64,000 nucleotides of DNA from Lophius americanus (taxonomy: Eukaryota > Chordata > Actinopteri > Lophiiformes > Lophiidae): assembly GCA_037951165.1 (NCBI GenBank), contig JBBDHG010000133.1, positions 331,501 to 395,500 of the forward strand, given 5' to 3'. The notes below the pieces were generated by a model that saw only the letters and a list, made by a program, of their open reading frames with translations, had not been told where the DNA came from and made no database searches. The position numbers and the translations under genes are program-made. Shown here piece after piece: positions 18,301-30,476 of this stretch (positions are counted from its first letter, which is position 1; every line of letters starts with the position of its first letter).

Positions 18301-20666
18301 CAGCCGGAGGGAATAACCATTAAAGTGGGCGGAAGAGCAGCTAAAAAAGAAAACCCCTAATTTTTGGAGTAGATCTGGATAAAAGGAGGAATTTATGACT
18401 ATATTTTTTCTAATTTTCTTAAACATTGTGAGGGAGACCTTTGAAATCATAATACACACAGATTGAATACTTTCATTTGAGAGAGCCTCAGAAATCGGAT
18501 CAGGTGATTACATTTTTTGGAAGAATTTGCATGGCGGAACCGGAAATGGTGACTCTTCTAGAACAGCCGTTCTCTCTCCGACAAATGAACAGATCCAAGT
18601 TCTTGTCTCCAAATGCTCTTGTATTAATGAAGTGCTAAGGTAGAGCAATAGATGTCTTATCTGTCCTGTAAGTATTCTTTTCAAAATGATTACTACAGTC
18701 ACCCATCAGCTTTATGCCTGGAACACAGAGAGGGAGGGACGAGATTTTAAGTGTTTGCTTTTTGAGGTGTAGTCTCTGTCCTTGAGGATGGATCCTCCCC
18801 ACCTCCCACCCTAACATTACGCAAAGATGGCACCAAGGATACCTGGGAGGTCGGTAAATAAAACCTCACTTGGCTTCATTGTCAGTGCAACGTGACAACA
18901 TTGAACAACCTTGTTGCTCAGTAGTGCTAAGTGATGAAACAAGACAGAGACAAGTGCTATCCTCCTTTGTCGGCCGGACAATCCCTTCAGAAGATCGTAA
19001 CACATCATTAAGTATAACAGAGAGTTTCCCCATGTGAGTCACACAATATCAACACAAGCGCCGTTATGAAAGCAGTGCTTGTTCTTATCTAATCTCAGAC
19101 TTGGGTTGAGCCCTCCTCCGATATCAATATTTTCAATAAAGGAGGCAAAAGGGTGGACTTTACAACCATTACACATATTACCTTCCGTCCCCTATCTTGG
19201 TCTAGGCATAAAAAAGACTACCATATAAAGACTTCCTGAGAACAACATTACCTGAACTACAGTATGTTGCTCACATGAAGCAGCCACCACAGTGAAAGTT
19301 GTGAGTGATTCTCTGCGTGCAGATTTTTCTGTACACCTGTTTACTGCGAGGATAGCAACAATATAAGAGCAGGTACTCTGATGTCATACAAATACTTTCC
19401 ATTTCCCTGCAGGTCTCAGGCAAAGGCTGCTGAGATAGAGGCACGTACTGACGTCATGAACATTACAGTGTTGTATTAGAGATCGCTTGGCTGTAAAGTT
19501 TCTTTTTTTGGGACATTTATCCCTCACCAAATTTGGCAATTGTTCCAAATTGGACACTGATTCTTATCGAGTAACGGAATACACAGTCTTATCTGAACAG
19601 TACAGTCCAGTCAAGCCCAGGAAAACATGTCAGCTGCAAAAATATAGAGAGCATTTTAGGATTATAGGACATGACATCATATGAAAAACAAAACAGGCCC
19701 CTACTGAGAATGATTGCAAGGTTTAGACCACAAGAGCCTGATGATCAGGGAACACAGTTAAAACCAATATCAAATCGCAGTATAGTTGTTTTACAAGCGA
19801 TTTTAATAGAAACTGCAGCGATGGCAACTATGGCAAATGTATTTGTCCCTAATATCTTAGATTTAGCAGAAAATAATCAAGAAGAATTGCCTTTTAGAGC
19901 TCACTTATCTAATATTTAAACCATAGGTATAGAAATGAAAGCTCTGACACATTGCATAATGCAGAGGAGATAATAATAGTACTACTTCGGGCTAAGATGT
20001 AGACAATCATCAACTCAAAAGTTGTGCCACTCCTGTTGGAATGCATGAACTGTTTCTGGTGTCATGTTCTTAGGAATTTTCCCTCCAGTGAAACTGTTTA
20101 TCTGCGGCCTGAGTGATGGGAGCCGGGAACAGTACAATCGAGAATCTGTAGAGACAAGACTCAAAAGTGATGTCATATTTTTAGAAAGTAAGCATACACT
20201 AATAGAATTCCAAGTTCTCAGCAGTTCTGGGGGTGGATCTGTTAAACTTTAAGTGCCAGGATGTGGATGTCTCCAGCAATCTAAAGGCACACCAAGTACT
20301 TAACATTGGGGAGGAGTGCCTGGGACTCTCTTCAGTATCTTTGTGGGGGGGGTCATACCTCAGTATGAGTTGGCTAAACTCTTATTCATATCCACTTTGC
20401 CATCCACGGGGCTGACAATTCCCCCTGGGGGGACCAGGTCAACATAAAGACACAAAGCTCAATATTTGACAAGTCTATCATCGACTCCTGGCAATCCTTT
20501 CAGCAGCTACTTCTCATATCACCAATCTGAGAGGGACGTGAACCGAGTACAAAAATGGACTACAGGCCCCTAATGGGAGAAAAGGAAGTCAGCAATTTAA
20601 GCCCACAACTCTGTCCGTCCTCTCCACAATAAACACTGCAGCCTCTAACTTACCACTAGACTTAAC

Positions 20667-20719
<53 letters not shown>

Positions 20720-23629
20720 TGTGTTTGTGTGTGTATGTGAGTGGGCAGACAGCACATGGGTCATGGTCAGAGATGAAAGACCACCTGCACCGTGGCTGTG
20801 TGTTAGCGATAGAGAGGGCGGAAATGAGGAAGGAGGGGAAACAACAGTATAACTGGAGATAGGCTATGGAAAGAGGAATAATTACAGACAACAAGGCGAC
20901 TACAAATTTGTCCTAAGGGGATATATCTGCATGTGCATTGCATTTCAGGTCAAACCATGCGTCTGTAAAATTGCCATATAAGGTCGATCTGAGCTGATGC
21001 GGTTAAAAACAGATTTCCCTGGGGCCTGGGCATAGAAATTCTCTCATAGTAAAAGCTTCACTTTCTTGCTAGATAAACTTAACTGGACAGGGACAGTCAC
21101 GGATGCTACTTCCATTTTGAGCAATTGCACCTTCAGTTTTGTCTGAGATATTGTCAGAATGGGCACAATGAGTGTGATTCAAGCTGTCCGATTAGCCACC
21201 ACAGTCTTTGGCTGAAGGGCAAATTCTGTTTCTTCTTGGCAACAGTAGGAGTTTCCTCATTAGAACTAGAGAGTCATCATGGAGAGCAAGAGTCTGCGAA
21301 CACCACTGTCAGAAAAATCTGAACAGTTGGAAATTATTTTCCAGGCCATGTCCAATCAAAAGTGATACATTTTGCACCCAAGGCATTACAGACACAATAA
21401 TAATACATAACGCTACGTGAATCCTAGATCTCGGAATCCACATCCTAGAATTTGCAGTAACGCCTGAACATCATCAGTATCAGAGGAGTGAGCAACAAAA
21501 ATATGAATGTACATATTGGAGCATCTAGATCTAAGTCTATTTCATTTAGACATACCGTCTAACAACACCTTTCACAGACATTTTAAATCTATTACAATGA
21601 CTCTGAATCTTCATAAGTTCATCTATGCAGTAGCTCCATATCTCTATCCCTCTATCCTCCTATCCATTACTGTGTACCAGTACAAATGACCCAACAAGCA
21701 CAGGATGTCAATGTTGACCTCTAATGTATAACAGATTTAAGACTTTGGTTGGAAATGAAAAAAATGTTGATATCAGAACCCAGTGTTGGCTGGACACATT
21801 TCTGTGTTGATTTTCACTCCCAGATGTCTCATTTTAACACAGTCTGATTCAAATGGCGTTCAGTGTTTGAGTTCATTGTCAGAGTTGATCTCATTATCCT
21901 TAATCCAACTCTGCAAGAATGTAATTATGCTCCCCCGCCCACAGAAAGAACTGAGGGTGGGGAAAATAAGGGAGTTGCTCCAAGTAAGGGAGCTGAGAGT
22001 CGAACAACTCAGCTAACTAACAGTAAGTCAGGAAGGATGTAAAGACTGTTCTCTGAGTGAAAAGACAAACGCTCCACCCAACTATAAAGCCCTTTCATCA
22101 TGGAATGATCTCGGAACAGAACCGTGTACTTATGGAAAAGCAGCTGGATTGTTGAAATTGTTTAATGATAGCTAATTAGCCAATGATGTGCTCTTGCTTG
22201 ATTTGATCATTAATATTTATATTTTAATTTTTATATTGTGAGATGTATAGGAATAAATGTAGGTGTCGTAAATCAATTTATGCAGTCTGTATAAAATACA
22301 ATTAGTTTCTATAACATTAGAATACTGACTTTGGACACTACATAGTACGTAGTATTGTGTAGACAGTGCACTAACCTGTGTTGACGGGTGTTTTATTTCA
22401 TTACATTGTCTGCGTTGTATTTTCTCTGTAATTACTTTCATAGTGTTAAATATTTAAAACTTTCAAAAATGTAGTTTTTAATTCTTCACAATACTTTATA
22501 AGTGTCGGTTATACATCTATAGGTGTTAAATTCAGACTATTTTGCTGTGTACCACCGCATACCCAGTGTCAGCTGGGACCTTGGGTGACTTCCTTGCAAA
22601 CCCAAGTGGCTAAAGAAAAATGATGAGTCATGGATTTTCACAAATCTCAGATTTCAAAGAAAATTCGGCCAATTCTGAGTTTTGTCATAAGCGTGATTTT
22701 CATTTCCAACTCAAATCTAATGTCCGTTAAAGGCCAAAATCTTTTGATGTTACATTGACGCTAAGTGCCAACTTGCAATTTTGGAACAACAAATATACCA
22801 AATATATATCTTAATCACTATTCACGTTGTCATGATTTGTCAGTGTCTGGTATTTCTATATTGCTCGGCTTATTTTTTATTTTCCATGAATTAAGCCCAA
22901 ATGTAAAAAGGCCCAAAGGTGAGGTTGAAGACTTCTCTCAAAAATGTATATCCCGGATCCACCACAAAATTTGATTTTGTCAAAATCTGTTGACACCTTG
23001 TGGGGATATCTAGCGATCCGACAAATAAATCATGTAACATAACATTAAAAAGTAAATAATGTGAGCACAAATAGCAAACCGAATTTCACTGGATACACAC
23101 CAGCTATGAGCTGTACCGTGTGTGTGAACTGAGCAAAGATGTAATGCGAAAATATTCACTCTGCAAAGTGCCTGAACTCAAAAAAGTGACAATGAGAATC
23201 ACATACTAAAACCTATAAATCCATCGCTCAGCAATAATGTTGGTCCGGTGGACTGAAAGGGTAGGAAACCAGATTCCCTCCTATGCTATTGTCTTTGCCA
23301 ACTCTGTTCCCTCAGTTTCCTGTTTACACATCCACTCCCTGCTGGCTTGAATTCTTTCTTCGGGTAGAATAGTGAAACAGGTTAATTTTAGGTCCAAACC
23401 ATGTTCTCACTACATGAGGACAATAGAGAGTGTTTGATGAAATGTGTTTTTATTGTTCAGTAATATTTATGCATTCACTATTCTAGTCCACACTGCAATT
23501 TGATGTGTATCAGATGTAGAGCCAACTGACCCTGAGGGCATGTATGACCACATCCTGGGCTTCTAGCTCTCCCTCCAAGACACTCAGGAGAGTCAGCAGC
23601 TCTGCTCTGCTCAGAGCCTCCACATTCAT
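10215..23629 (-). CDS. cttnbp2nl: CTTNBP2 N-terminal-like protein, complete
   Basis: Four coding exons on the minus strand: 23531-23629 (MNVEALSRAELLTLLSVLEGELEAQDVVIHALR), 13188-13439, 12724-12831 and 10215-11522. Phases are all 0 and the total is 588 aa (human about 639). Residues 1-153 carry the CortBP2-type N-terminal domain (RYGQYDLSDPFLALQRD, NPLAVLKLVMAHCKKMQERM, AAAESRHRR). Residues from about 120 to 290 form a long coiled coil. The rest is Ser/Pro-rich, with SSPVLTKRLG, NQRFQAARHKFQSQ, AKQLARNTVTQVLSRFTSQQ, SPFGTDYRN and a PPPIPPKKPG SH3-ligand-like motif at about 534-543. These tail motifs identify CTTNBP2NL rather than CTTNBP2, which also has ankyrin repeats. Family knowledge: it binds striatin/PP2A (STRIPAK) and cortactin and locates to actin fibres. 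Intron 13440-23530 is about 10 kb. Confidence 0.95.
13566..13589. repeat. (TTG)n microsatellite
   Basis: Eight consecutive TTG units in the intron just 5' of cttnbp2nl coding exon 2. A simple repeat. Confidence 0.85.
15261..15364. repeat. (GT)n microsatellite, interrupted
   Basis: About 100 bp of GT dinucleotides with scattered ATGT and GCGT interruptions in the first half and a purer second half. It lies within the large cttnbp2nl intron. The open frames across it are a by-product of the repeat. Confidence 0.95.
16640..17426 (-). mobile_element. Tc1-like transposon relic, split by a second repeat
   Basis: Read on the minus strand: a terminal inverted repeat near 17396-17426 (GGTTTTAATGTTATGGCTGA on plus), then transposase blocks, including the GGCGATAGGGTCATGGGCCCCCAAGGC equivalent at about 16960-16995. 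C-terminal blocks follow down to about 16640, including the complement of GAGATTTGGGTAATTTCGTGGCCA. Between about 17085 and 17345 the element is interrupted by unrelated repeat sequence (TTCTTCGTCTTTCAGCTG... and TTTTACGCCGGATGCCCTTTCTGAGGCAA), typical of another fish interspersed repeat. No intact transposase frame remains. Confidence 0.7.
17085..17345. repeat. Interspersed repeat nested inside the Tc1 relic
   Basis: Starts with CTTCTTCGTCTTTCAGCTG and GGGGTCACCCCAGTGGATCATCTG, then a segment containing TTTTACGCCGGATGCCC and TTTCGGGGTTTGGGACCGG. Both segments are motifs I recognise from high-copy teleost repeats. The first is the reverse complement of the usual end of the LINE-like unit seen at 54370-54810. 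Family not assigned. Confidence 0.55.
17623..17680. repeat. Overlapping perfect inverted repeats
   Basis: Three arms share the core GTAGCTAC. Arm A (17623-17634, GTAGCTACACAC) pairs perfectly with the start of arm B (17639-17650) across a 4-nt loop. Arm B (17639-17656, GTGTGTAGCTACTGTCCT) pairs perfectly with arm C (17663-17680) across a 6-nt loop. The two hairpins are mutually exclusive. Located in the cttnbp2nl intron. Confidence 0.9.
17846..17880. repeat. Perfect 14-bp inverted repeat
   Basis: AACACGCTCTATAC at 17846-17859 and its exact reverse complement at 17867-17880, separated by 7 nt. Unrelated in sequence to the hairpins 170 bp upstream. Confidence 0.9.
18090..18470. repeat. Probable interspersed repeat with internal duplication
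   Basis: The block around 18236-18285 (TTTCATAATTTCTTTGAACATTGTAAGATAAGG) recurs in diverged form near 18400-18445 (TTTTCTAATTTTCTTAAACATTGTGAGGGAGACC). 'GTAGATCTGGATAAAAGG' near 18369 resembles 'GCAGATTTGGATAAAAGG' near 51475. The pattern suggests a dispersed fish repeat; family unassigned. Confidence 0.4.
20668..20735. repeat. (GT)n microsatellite
   Basis: About 50 bp of pure GT followed by imperfect GT to about 20735, in the cttnbp2nl intron. Confidence 0.95.
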
Positions 23630-25660
23630 CTTATCATCCTGGGGAGACAGAGAGATTCCCAGAGAATTAGAGAAAGATTCAACAACGTTTTCTTAAATGT
23701 AAAAAGAAAAAAACAAACAAATGGAGATAAAATACAATTTGAATAATCTATTCATAAACTACAAACGTGTCTCAAATGGCTTTTATTTATGTCACAAAAG
23801 TTAGTAGCTGTTTTTTTATATGGTCAATGATGGGCGTAGCGTTGATATAGGACGGTGGTTGTGGTTCTTTGGGGATTGCAAACAGGAAGTCATTAGAATA
23901 TCTGCATGTTAGGTTTGTCTGGACAGTTGTTTGCTCTATTCAGTCCACTGCAAAGGATCCGTATGCTCTATATACCAACGGTGTGAGGGTAAAGTGATTG
24001 TTCTGCGCATCTTATTTTAGCACAAGCCGTCTTGTAGTACTTTCGTTACATCTTCTGATTCATCAACTAAGTTCAGTTTAGTAACAGGGCATACCACACC
24101 TCACATCACTGACAACCTGCTTAGAACGAAGAAAAGACAAAACACAGTTGACTCCATATTTTCAAGTGGGTATGAAGTCACTTGAATGTTATTTCCAGCG
24201 CATTATTATAGTGTAGTTAAAACCTTTTAAGATGACGGAGTGCTGAAACTACTCTGGTAAAGGTTTATTCATCACCCAGGAGGTTGAACAATATTCTTCA
24301 AAAGGCTTTTATTGAATCTATTAAATCTGCTCTCTGTTAAACCCATTAGGTACAATTTTCATCATCGTCCTCCTCATCAAACCATTCAGTCTTTCCATAT
24401 ATAGAAGCATCTGTAATAATTGTTTATATATTGATATGTTCCAATTTCCTCATGAATTAGTCAAACCTCTTTATTAAAAGTGAAGCAATTATTCTCATCT
24501 TTCCTTCAAACAAACCTCTGCTCTGCTGGTCCCTACCACCAGAAGGTTGAATTTCAAGCAAACTGTTTACTTTTTTGCAGCAGTATATAATTTGCTCAGT
24601 GCTAGCTGTGGCTCACCACATGTTTAAAGCCAAGCAACAAAATTGTCATCCATACTTATTTACCAGCTACAAACTCTATATGTACAGCAAGGGTGGCTCC
24701 CAGTCCAGCCGCACCATTAGACACTCGGATTTTATTTAGTTTTGTTTACATGTGTGTTTAAGCTGCTGACTGTCAACATATGGCCAATTTCACTGTGTTT
24801 CAAATGGTATCTGTATATCATCTTCCATGGAAAATCATTCCAGCATTCCGGGGATTCCCACACCATGGGAATCAGCACATAAGAGTAAATCCCAGAATCC
24901 CACTCTATAGCCCACATTGGTTTCAGGTGGCAGTTGCTTTGAGAGCAGGCCTACTGGTTGATGAACTACCAGCTACCACATCCTGTGACTAAATGTATAG
25001 ACATGCAGAAATGAGCAAATGAGCAAATGAGCAATAGATACTGAGCAACGCAACAGCTTATTTGAAAAAGTGTATGCAGTAAATTCCTTCTCTCAAAAGC
25101 AAACAATGTCCGGGGTTGAACTTTACTTATCCTGGCTGGGAAACCAGGAAGGATCTGAGCTCAGCATGCAGGACAAAGCAATAAATGAACACAGTAGTTG
25201 CTGCTGAGGAGCGGCAGGATCCACCTGCTGTCCGGGCCTTCTCTTGGTAAGAGGAAATGTTATAGTTTTGCGTGTTGGTAACATTCAGTTAAACATTAAG
25301 TTTCCCAGCAACACTAAATTGGCTATTATCCATATAGATTGAATGGAGTGATGAGGGTAAATCAATATGCATCAACAGTCTATTAGTGCTGTGCACACGT
25401 CAAGAATCTCTCCAATTATTACCTCATATACCATACATCTGAATGTATTTTTCTATTATTATTCAGCATTAAGTCCTTTGTATTTTATAAACTTTCAGAG
25501 GAAATGAAAAAAGCCACACATAGTGCGATCAGATGCCTCATAGGGTCAGGGACCTGTCTCTGCATCCACGCTTTCCTATCCAAAAGCTCAACAAAAACTG
25601 GAAATTCAAGATCTGCAAGCCAACGGCAAACATTTCCACACTATTACAACAAAAACTGAC

Positions 25661-25740
25661 CTTCATGCGCTCTTTTCGGGCCGCATTTACTGTTCTTTGA
25701 ATCCAAAAACGAGGCTCCACGACAGCATGAATCATGGCAG
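25661..25740 (-). other. cttnbp2nl: Probable first (5' UTR) exon of cttnbp2nl
   Basis: On the minus strand a good donor (ATGAAG|GTCAGT) lies at 25661/25660, and the coding exon at 23531-23638 has its own acceptor (CCCCAG|GATGATAAGATG) nine bases before the ATG, so an upstream exon must exist. The segment just downstream of the GC/CCAAT promoter is the best candidate. It contains an ATG at 25735 that stays open through the splice junction into the main frame. The 5' border is inferred. Confidence 0.5.
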
Positions 25741-25799
25741 TGTCACGGACCCTCTCGCTCTAAAGCGTACGTGAACAACAGCCATTCCCTGACGAGGCC

Positions 25800-25875
25800 C
25801 ATCAGCCAATCAGAGCAGCGTAGTGGAACAACTTGACCAATAGCAAGAGAGATTTTTAGTTAGGGGCGGGGGAAA
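25800..25875 (-). promoter_or_regulatory. cttnbp2nl: GC-box/CCAAT-box promoter of cttnbp2nl
   Basis: CCAAT at 25806-25810 and 25837-25841 and GGGGCGGGG at 25863-25871 (plus-strand reading) cluster within 70 bp. This is a typical TATA-less vertebrate core promoter, with the CCAAT boxes inverted relative to minus-strand transcription. The surrounding 25740-25900 segment is more CpG-rich than its neighbours. It lies just upstream of the candidate first exon and points at cttnbp2nl, with no plus-strand gene nearby. Confidence 0.55.
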
Positions 25876-26246
25876 AGGCGTTCCCGGGAGGTGGGATAAA
25901 CCTCTTTGTTTCGGACGTCCAGTGTTGATTTTTGGTCTCTGCTGAGTCCCTGTTTGAATTTTATTAAGTGTTTAAAGATTAAGACTAATAATGGCACGTT
26001 GCAGATCGAGCTTTGAAGAATTATAAAAGGACGTTCCGAGTTTTCTGTAAACGAGTGCATGCAATCAAGAATCATGACTTACATCTCCGTCATGATAATT
26101 TGCACACTTATTTGTTTTTCTATTCTGTTTTTTAAAAATGTATTTATACTTTTTTGTTTTTGTGGCCTTTCTTCTCATCTTGATGAAATCCTGTTGCAAA
26201 GTTGTCTCTCAGCAAAACTTTAACCTCAGTTTCAGTTGATTCACTT

Positions 26247-26247
<1 letters not shown>

Positions 26248-26304
<57 letters not shown>

Positions 26305-26340
26305 TTTACATTTGGATCAAATCTCAAAGTGGCTGCACTT
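26248..26340 (-). mobile_element. LINE (L2-like) 3' tail with (TAA)n
   Basis: (TAA)n at 26248-26302, then TTTACATTTGGATCAAATCTCAAAGTGGC, the reverse complement of the conserved LINE 3' terminus found at 36520-36575. Only about 40 bp of element sequence remains next to the microsatellite tail. Confidence 0.7.
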
Positions 26341-27779
26341 TCTGAAAATGTTTCATTTTCTTCATGTATCTGAAATGTCATTAAATAATATGTATATTCT
26401 GGGATTTTCACTATGTGTCATTCCTCACTATAATCAATGGCCTAAAGCAGGGGTGTTAAGATGATTTGGAAACAGGCCTCCCTAAAATCTCTTTTTTCTT
26501 CTTCAGTGCTTGGTAAGAAATGTGCTCTGCAAAGAGATCTGTGAAACAACTCACAGAACCCATAAATTTAACAATCAAACACTAAAAGCAGAACTCTAGA
26601 GATATAAATCTTTATGAGATTATTCATTTCGGCATATATTCTGAATAGCGTCAAAATGTTTTCATGCCATAAATTTCACATCTTTCCAGATGAAAATAAC
26701 ATCACCCTACTCAAGTTATAAAACTAATGCTTTTTATTATTCTGCATTTACAATAATAATATTTTTAGAAACAATATCACAGAAAACATTTTCAAATAAA
26801 TGATATGTGTACATTTTATAATGATTATATTGAGAGTGCTTCCCAAACAACCCATATAAAGTGGGTTGGTTCATTTTTTTAAGCATTAAACTGTTTTGAC
26901 ATGTTTTGAAAAATACAATTTCTTTCCACTCATCAACTATAAATACACTGACATGTATTAGAATCAATTTGTTAAATGCTGAACATGACCGGACCAGGTC
27001 ACAAGAGATCCACATCGGGGCAGGTGCACCAGTGTGATGGATCCAGCTCTCACTGTATAATCTGAGGACAGATGGTGACAAAAAGCCCACCATGATGTGT
27101 TAGATTGGGTAATGTAAATAAGAAAAGACTTGACTCGATAATAGAATACGGGAGTACTGGCTTGGTCGCCAAATTTTTTTCTTAAATTTGAAAATGAATC
27201 CGAGATTTTACTCTTAATCAGATCTCATTCAATAAGAAATGGAAGTTAAAAACCGGGAATGGAGGGACTGAATTCAAAAGATATGTTCTGTCAAATGTGA
27301 CAAGCACTTTCATAAAAAAACATTCCTGTCATAATATAGGTAGTTACACTCATTAAGGTTATTTATCCCTATTATTTTAAAGGAGAGGACTTTTAAAGTG
27401 TTGGTAAACCTTAAAATAAATTTTAAATTTAACATTTAAACAACAAACATCTCATGCAGTGATAAAATACACAACGGAAAGACAAATTAAGTGCAGTTTC
27501 TATTTTTATAATGAATGTGACAACCAACTCATGGGGAAGTTCAACCGGCCCAAATTTGAACACACACACACACGCACATAATAGTTATACCTTCTTATAC
27601 TTTCATTAACTATTTAGAGCCAATTATTTCTCAGGAATCTCATCCCTGGACTGCCCCTGCACCCTTAATGTAGTAGGGAACAGGAGCAAGACCCTGAGCC
27701 CTTTTTTCCCCTCAGGCTCCTCATGGAGGAGAAGTAATTTACATTTTTTCGTATTCTGTCTATGATAAATAAACGTTTT

Positions 27780-27856
27780 CATCATCATCATCTTGATAAT
27801 AATAATAATAATAATGGTGATGATGATGATTATAATAATAATAATAGTAATAGTAA
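27780..27856. repeat. Compound trinucleotide microsatellite
   Basis: ATC, then AATAAT, then GATGAT, then ATA/GTA triplets in succession over about 75 bp. The Tyr/His-rich open frame here is a repeat artefact. Confidence 0.8.
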
Positions 27857-28416
27857 TTGCTAGGGGAGGATATTTTGCAACAACAGTGTTTCAGCTCCCC
27901 CCAACGGTCAAGTGGTAGCATTGCAACACTGTGTGTGAGACCCCTGCTGTGAACCAATCCAGGTCTGTGGTGAGAATACTGAAGGCTTGTCAAACCTGTC
28001 TCCCAAGGTTTTTATCTTTCATTTGTAACAGGATTCAGACTATTAACTCAACTTGTTTTAAAGCTTTATGATCAATCAAGTCAGTGTATTTGAAAGTGTA
28101 ATATCCAACTGACTCCAATGAAGTCAATTTTTCATGTCATAAAATAAGGCCGACTTTAGTATAGTGGCTTTTTTTTATTTTTTTAGTAGAGCAGCATTAA
28201 ATGAAAGGTGCAGATTCATCTATATCTCTGTTTGAAACTTACCACCTAGAAGGTAGTTCTAGCCAGCCCGTCCTTATAAGGTAGGAAAGGCTGGTTTAGT
28301 CAAACAGTATGGAAGAATGAAGTCATGGTAGGATTCAACTCCTACAAGCAACATCCACGCACTGAACAGTAGCCCAATTGTCAGGGAAGAGGAATCTAAA
28401 GAAGCTAGAAACTGCA

Positions 28417-28511
28417 TAATAATAATAATAACACATTTAATTTATAACGCACTTTACTTTTGGATCAAATCTCAAAGTGCTACAAGGTAAAAGCAGATAA
28501 AAGCATCAATA
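28417..28511 (-). mobile_element. LINE (L2-like) 3' end fragment
   Basis: (AAT)n, then ACACATTTAATTTATAACGCACTTTAC, GGATCAAATCTCAAAGTGCTACAAGG and AAAAGCAGATAAAAGCATCAATA, the reverse complement of the 3' end of the copy at 36060-36575. Plus-strand coordinates place its tail at the low end, so the element is on the minus strand. Confidence 0.75.
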
Positions 28512-28917
28512 GCGTTGGGAAGGTGAAAGAAACGGGTGTGAACTAGAATTTGAACTTGATACTTGATACTACAACCTGCTCAGCCTTTTGAAACGGATGA
28601 ACAGAGCTGCATTGTTGTGACAACCCTCTCTCAGTAACATAAATCGACCATAACATTGTGCCTCCACCAAGGGATGCATATAAGGTTACTTTTGTCCATC
28701 TGTCCATATATAACTGGTTTGACAGGGGGGCATTGTCTCTCCGCATATGCTCACACAAACTGAAAGACAGACTAGAATGAACCTTCAAATATCTCATCTC
28801 ATTTGTTTCCTTCATTTTTACACATTGTTTAACATTTTGAGCACATTTAAACTCAGCATTCTGCTATTATTCTGTTATACAATGATCATTGTCAAAGCAT
28901 ATATGCTTTTGTTTCAG

Positions 28918-29145
28918 TTTTGTAGGAATGGCTGTGGCCTAGGAGGTGGAGCTTTCACCCCACTTTATGTATTTGAAAATCAGTAGATTAATCCCTGATG
29001 CCTGCAATCTACATGTTCCATCGGCCCGTTTTTGTGAATAGTTGTTGCTCCTCATGGGCTGCCGGCGCCTCGCCTTGCATGGTATTATCAGTGTGTGAGT
29101 GGTGGAATGCGGTTCTGTGTAAAGAGATTTGAGTGATCAGTCAGA
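28918..29145 (+). repeat. tRNA-like interspersed repeat (second SINE-like family)
   Basis: AATGGCTGTGGCCTAGGAGGTGGAGC resembles a tRNA-type box A region ('ggctcaggaggtagagc' in common fish repeats). The later part has GTTGCTCCTCATGGGCTGCCG, GCATGGTATTATCAGTGTGTGAG and TGTGTAAAGAGATTTGAGTG, recognisable tail motifs of a widespread teleost repeat. Diverged, with no target duplication visible. Confidence 0.55.
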
Positions 29146-29818
29146 CAAGAAATATTTCTTGATTTAAATTCCCATTTTAACATGTTATTTTAGACCGTAC
29201 CTGTGAAGAAACTCTGAGTACTTATGAAAAACCCTGTTAATAAAAATGTATTAACATTATTATATTAGTACAGTCCATTTTCAATTTCAGTAGTAGCATC
29301 ACAGTAACATTCTTTATTGTCCAATACATGATATTTATTGTTGACTTAAATACAGTCAACATTCTGCAACCATACAGTAATTTACTAACTTAACTGTGAC
29401 GAGCGTTGTGTTCTTAAAAGAATACCGTTATGGGCTGTATATTTATTTCTAAGGTTTAGTAAGAAACAATAAAGATGACGGTACTTTGTAGGTGAAGTTG
29501 TAGCCAGTGAAAAACAAATCACCATTAAAGGTTTTACAGTGCAGTACCTTTTTATTAATCTGGTGTTATGTAAAGTAGGAGACCTGATGCATGAGATTTT
29601 ATTTGTACACACTCATTGTGGCTGTAGATTTTTTCTCCATTTACAAGCCATTGCAGCCTTCTATACATCACAGATTTACAAAGATGCTCCAAAGTTCGGT
29701 CTTATGTTTCTTTCGCTGCTGACATGTTTTGAAACATGTAAAACACTGCACTATCTATCACAAGGATCTTAATGTCAGATTAACCACAATAAGACAGGAA
29801 ATGTGTCACTGCTGACAG

Positions 29819-30476
29819 TTTATTCACACGAGGATGACTGCCTGTATCTGAACGTCTTGGTGGCAATATTTTCAGAGTGACTCTTGATGCAAAGGCATAT
29901 TTGGTTTTACAGTGCAAAAAATCCTCGCTTGAAAATGTATTTTTTGAATTATTAGAAAATGTAGTCAGATTTAGGTGGAAAACTTATTAATTATAATTAT
30001 TACAAACTCAGTCATTTTTATTACTGTTGCATTCAATGTGTGGCTGTGATTCAAATATTGCAAAGTTACTTTGTTTATCTAAATACAGTTTATTTAGTTG
30101 AACGGAGCCTCTGGGTATTGGCCGGACTTCACAGGTTACCTCTTAAAATAATGTTTGCGTAAAACTGGGAGCATGTTAGTTTTACAAAATATGTTGTCAT
30201 TTATAATTGTGTCCTGTGATCAAAGTTTAGAAGGACTCTTTCAAACAGTCAACAAATCTATTAATGAAACCTCAGCAATTGATATATGTTCCATTTGGAC
30301 TTGTCGACTGTTCAGTGAATGGTTAATTGGTGCATAGAAACACTTCATTTGAGAAAAAATTATTTGATATAAACCATATATCTGTTGTACATTTCTCTAA
30401 GGCATCTTAAGTCGTTATCTTAATATTAAAATGAGACAGATTTAAGTAAAAACTCCCGGGTTAAATGGAATCAGAG
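29819..30476 (-). terminator. cyp3a: cyp3a 3' UTR with polyadenylation signal
   Basis: Minus-strand AATAAA (TTTATT at 29819-29824) lies about 650 bp past the stop codon. No coding sequence lies in between. Other AATAAA hexamers occur further downstream (for example near 29443), so the end is a best guess. Confidence 0.4.
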
